Both the position numbers and the translations under genes were made by a program. The notes under the pieces were generated by a model, which was given only the letters and a program-made list of their open reading frames with translations, searched no databases and was not told the origin of the DNA. Shown one piece after another: positions 60,454-64,000 of a DNA stretch of 64,000 nt (positions are counted from its first letter, which is position 1; each line of letters opens with the position of its first letter). This DNA comes from Rosellinia necatrix (lineage: Eukaryota > Ascomycota > Sordariomycetes > Xylariales > Xylariaceae), in assembly GCA_021209875.1 (NCBI GenBank), contig JAGYVD010000010.1:1488001-1552000 (forward strand). Direction: 5' to 3'.

Positions 60454-62174
60454 ATGAGTCAACAAGGAGCGCCTGCTGGCGACACCGCCGCTTTTGCATG
60501 GAGCAAGTCAAACCTACCCAAGCAGCTGTTCATCAACAATGAGGTGAGCTGTTGTTACTTGCACAGCGCTTAATTTATGCTGACGGAACTTAGTATGTTG
60601 AATCATCAGGTACTAAGAAGCTAGAGGTCCACAACCCGAAGGATGGATCGCTCGTCGCCAACGACGTAGCGCTCGCCGGCGAACAGGACGTCGATGCCGC
60701 CGTGGCCGCTGCCGAGGCAGCATTCCCTGCGTGGAAGAAGACTCGGGCAACCGAAAGGAGAGACCTCCTCCTGAAACTTGCGAGCTTGATTGATGAGCAT
60801 AGCACCAAGCTGGCCGAGCTCACGCGATTAACCCTCGGTGCGCCGTTTGCGTCCTTTGGGTCGCACGAGATCGAGGGGACTGCTGAGGCGTTCCGGTATT
60901 TCGCCGGCTGGTGTGATAAGTTTGCCGGGGAATCGTATCCTCAAGATGACGGGTTCCTGAAAATAGTCCGGAATGAACCCTTGGGAGTCACAGCAGGCAT
61001 TGTCCCGGTACGTGATCCCCGCGTTTGTTCCCTCGGGTGCCTATCCTCAGCTCCACACCCCTTTTGTGGTGGGCGACGCCGGAGAAAATAATAAAAGATA
61101 GCTGACATTGAACGTGGCAGTGGAACGGCCCAATGGCGACCGGGGCCCTGAAATCCGCCCCGGCTCTTGCCACAGGCAACTGCTTTATCCTCAAGCCATC
61201 CGAGAAGACACCATTTGGCGCGCTGGCATTGGGTAGCTTGATCAAGGAAGCGGGCTTCCCACCGGGCGTATTCCAGGTGATCTCGGGCGATGGGTCAACA
61301 GGAGCTCTCCTGGCGGGTCACATGAAGGTGCGCAAAATAAGCTTCACGGGGTCCACGGCCACGGGCCGGAGAATCCAAGAGATGGCCGCGAAGAGCAACT
61401 TGAAGCGCATTACGCTCGAGCTTGGTGGCAAGAGCCCTGCCGTTGTGTTCGATGATGCGAACCTCGAGAACGCTATCTTTTGGTGCGTCAACTCAATTTG
61501 TGGAAATACGGGCCAGATATGCTTTGCAGCGTCAAGGGTGTATGTCCAAGAGGGTATCTACGATAAATTCTTAGAAGGATATAAGAAGGCGATGGAGGAG
61601 CGGGCGAAGGCTATCGGCGATCCAGACGCAGCTGGGACCTTGATGGGTCCAATCGTAGACAAGTTGCAATTCGACAGGGTCTCGGGCTTCCTGGAAAGAG
61701 GGAAAACACAGGGCACACTGCTTACGGGTGGCTCTAGGGTCGGCGACCAGGTCAGTCGTAAAACACTACGATTTACTCTCTCTCGATTCGCTGACATCGC
61801 ACTCGTTATAGGGATTTTTCATCCAACCCACCGTCTTTACGGATGTGCCCGAGGATGCCGAGATTTGCAAGCGGGAGATTTTCGGTCCCGTTGCCATCCT
61901 CAACAAGTTCAAAACGGAAGAAGAAATCATCGCCAAGGCCAACGATACGGATTACGGACTGATGGCTGGCGTTTTCACACAAGATATCAACAGAGCGCTG
62001 CGGTTCTCCTCAGAAATCGACACCGGCATGGTGGGCATTAATTGCGTCAGCTTGGCCTTCTTGACAGCGCCGTTTGGGGGGACCAAGCAAAGCGGGACAG
62101 GACGGGAGAACGCGATACACGTGCTGCGGATGTATACGGAGCCCAAGACCATTATGGTCAATATGACGTATTAA
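60454..62174 (+). CDS. NAD(P)-dependent aldehyde dehydrogenase
   Basis: Exons 60454-60543, 60594-61007, 61121-61750 and 61812-62174 (introns of 50, 113 and 61 bp, all phase 0) give 498 residues, standard for the family. The second junction makes VPWNGPMATGALK, with the Asn that stabilises the oxyanion. The general base Glu268 sits in LELGGKSPAVVF and the nucleophile Cys302 in GNTGQICFAASRVYV; both numbers equal those of human ALDH2. NAD-fold blocks FTGSTATGR and the C-terminal EIFGPVAIL and PFGGTKQSGTGREN are present. It oxidises aldehydes to acids, such as acetaldehyde or lipid-derived aldehydes; the substrate cannot be assigned. No targeting peptide is evident, so it is probably cytosolic. 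It may be controlled by the upstream regulator, but this is only by position. Confidence 0.95.
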
Positions 62175-62549
62175 TATATCTAATGGGATGTCTCGACATC
62201 TCTTGGAAATACATGAGGAGAGAGGTAGAGAAGGAGAAGGGAAGGGAGAGATGGGGTGATAGTAGTTATTTAGCCTTACAGAGCCAATGGACAAGATGGG
62301 TTAAACGTAATGATTACATAGACTGTTTGGCAAGCTTGTATTATCGGAATTTGGTGTCATGAAAGCATGGAATTTATGCAATGCAAGATAATATATTTCC
62401 ATTACCTTAAAATGGAGTGATGTTAAGCTCTGGAGTGTGTGATTATGGCCTGGATAGCACATGGTGCAATGAATTATGAGATCTATAGGCTTCTAGGCCG
62501 AAGCTATGCACTTGCCATCCCCACTTGGATCCATTAATTTAGACAATTG
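62175..62549. other. convergent intergenic region
   Basis: 375 bp between the stop codons of the aldehyde dehydrogenase and the kelch protein; likely both 3' UTRs. Purine-rich at 62216-62256. No gene is seen. Confidence 0.6.
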
Positions 62550-64000
62550 TCAGGGTATGTGTGGATGGCTATCTAATTCCACTGGTGGTCCACCGCGTTC
62601 GAATACTGGAAGAGCGTATAAAGTGGTCGAGCGCCCAGATAATTCTCTTGGCTTCTCATTTCTTTCTAGCTCTGACCGGTCTAAGGGCGATGGGCCAGCC
62701 GAAGCCACTCCTTGCCTCTCTTTGTCTCTTCCTTTGTTTCGCCTTTTCAATAGGAGAACAATTATGACTATCACAACCACGAGGCCGACAACACCTCCGA
62801 TAGTACCCCCAATAATCACAGCTTTTGTAGAGTTCGCATCGGAGTTTCCCATTGACTCCCCTTGAGAGGGACCATCTATAATGAAATTAGCTCCAATGAC
62901 GCCACTAAATTAAGGCTAGATGCATACCATCAGGAAAGAAAAGGCTCTTTACCATCTCACTAGACCAGTTAACGTCACTCTCTACATTGCTATTTATTCG
63001 TTAGCGTTGACTAGCGTATTCCAAGTTATTCATGTATTGATAAAAGCTGGCACTTACTGCTCATTATACCACTCTCGAACCGTCTGTGGACTTTCGTACG
63101 TCGTATGAGCCTGGTATTGGTTTGTCCAGGCCAAGTTGGCGAGGTTGAGGATCCCGATGCCTTGGCTCCATTCATCAGGCGTCGTGACATTTCTAAAATG
63201 TGGCGTGCCGCCGACTGAAATCATCTGGTTGCCTACCACTTGGCAAGAGTGACGTTGTCGCTTGGTGGAGGCACGGGTATCAGCCCTAAACCACGTAAAC
63301 GCGGGAATCGACAAAACCCAAACATCGTCGAAGGAAACTTGGTTGGCGTGGTGATATCCACCATAGAGATATCTATAGGTTGTTAGTTATCAACCCCCTG
63401 GCGCGGATACAGCGGGCCCCTTTGAGCCAACCTACATCTCATACGTGTTGTTGGGGCCTCGGGCGGAGCTTAGACAATGCCGGTCTCTTGGGGTAGGGGT
63501 TTCGCCTGTGGTTAGTTGTGAATGCCACCTCTTTTTGTCGACGTCCCAGAAATGTATCTCGCGAAGGCCTATTAACCCAGAACCGTCTTCTTTCCAGGAA
63601 TAATGAGTGGCGACATCGCCGCCGATTACAAAGAACACGCCTGCGCCGCCGATTTCCTCGAGGCAGACCCCCGACCCGAGTATAGAGGTGCCAAACTGAT
63701 TTAGGCCAACCGCGGACTCATTTGCCCAAGTTTTCGTTCGCATATCGTAGGTAATTAGACCCGGGATTGGAATCGTCGAGCCAAAAGCCGCATCACGAAG
63801 GTCCGGGTCCGTGGATGGCCCCGCCCAGCCACCGACGGCGAGCCCTCGCCCTTTGCATGTGGCTGCAGCCGCATTACTTGTCCTTGTGATGCTAATGAAA
63901 ACATCGCGGTTCGATGGGTCAACGATGCTCCATTCTCCACCTCCATTTCCATCTACCACGAATTGCCATGGGCTCTTACTCATGGGCCACTCGCCGTACG
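62550..64000 (-). CDS. kelch-repeat membrane protein, 3' part (N-terminus outside the window)
   Basis: Exons from the edge: 63436-64000, 63058-63372, 62928-62989 and 62550-62875; introns 52-68 bp with GTAGGT, GTAAGT and GTATGC donors. The reading frame continues upstream of 64000, so the start is missing. Kelch-type blades show as GLAVGGWAG, LITYDMRTKTWAN, VFFVIGGDV, IHFWDVDKKRWHSQL, RDRHCLSSARG, YLYGGYHH, DDVWVLSIPAFTWF, RQRHSCQVVGNQMISVGG and IGILNLANLAWTNQY. After the propeller a short stalk leads to one transmembrane helix (AVIIGGTIGGVVGLVVVIVIIVLLL) and a basic tail of about 70 residues. This layout (extracellular propeller, single helix) is common in fungal cell-surface kelch proteins of unknown function. 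N-glycosylation sequons NNT, NES and NVT support an outside propeller. Confidence 0.88.

Overview
The window is nuclear DNA of a filamentous ascomycete, most likely a Sordariomycete. The evidence is genes broken by short GT-AG introns of about 50 to 440 bp, a HET-domain protein, a Zn2Cys6 regulator with a fungal_trans domain, the fungal alpha-aminoadipate lysine pathway, mitochondrial uS8m and EF-G encoded in the nucleus, and long gene-free spacers full of short CTACCTAC/GTAGGTAG repeats. All intron positions below were read by eye from splice consensus, reading phase and family similarity; no transcript data were used.

Layout. 1.0-7.6 kb: a GT1-type glycosyltransferase (-), a class I/II aminotransferase (+) and a WrbA-type flavodoxin quinone reductase (-). 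7.6-12.9 kb: no convincing gene. 12.9-14.3 kb: a single-pass membrane protein with two PPxY motifs (-). 14.3-18.6 kb: low-complexity spacer. 18.6-24.6 kb: a DUF7025-type AAA ATPase (-) and a HET-domain protein (+), transcribed divergently. 25.5-32.3 kb: two conserved but uncharacterised low-complexity proteins (-) flanking mitochondrial ribosomal protein uS8m (+). 35.2-39.9 kb: homoisocitrate dehydrogenase (+), convergent with mitochondrial elongation factor G (-). 40.6-50.8 kb: three secretory-pathway peptidases, namely a yapsin-like GPI aspartic protease (-), an M14A carboxypeptidase (+) and a gamma-glutamyltranspeptidase (+). 51.2-52.2 kb: an NAD(P)-binding Rossmann-fold protein (+). 52.2-56.9 kb: gene-free, with two tRNA-like relics. 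56.9-62.2 kb: a Zn2Cys6 transcription factor followed on the same strand by an aldehyde dehydrogenase. 62.6-64 kb: the 3' part of a kelch-repeat membrane protein (-), cut by the window edge.

Most genes are unrelated housekeeping or lifestyle functions, and there is no secondary-metabolite backbone enzyme. The groupings that may be functional are the HET/AAA head-to-head pair (possible allorecognition or cell-death locus), the run of secreted peptidases (peptide and glutathione breakdown outside the cell), and the regulator/aldehyde dehydrogenase tandem. No CRISPR, rRNA gene or intact transposon was seen.
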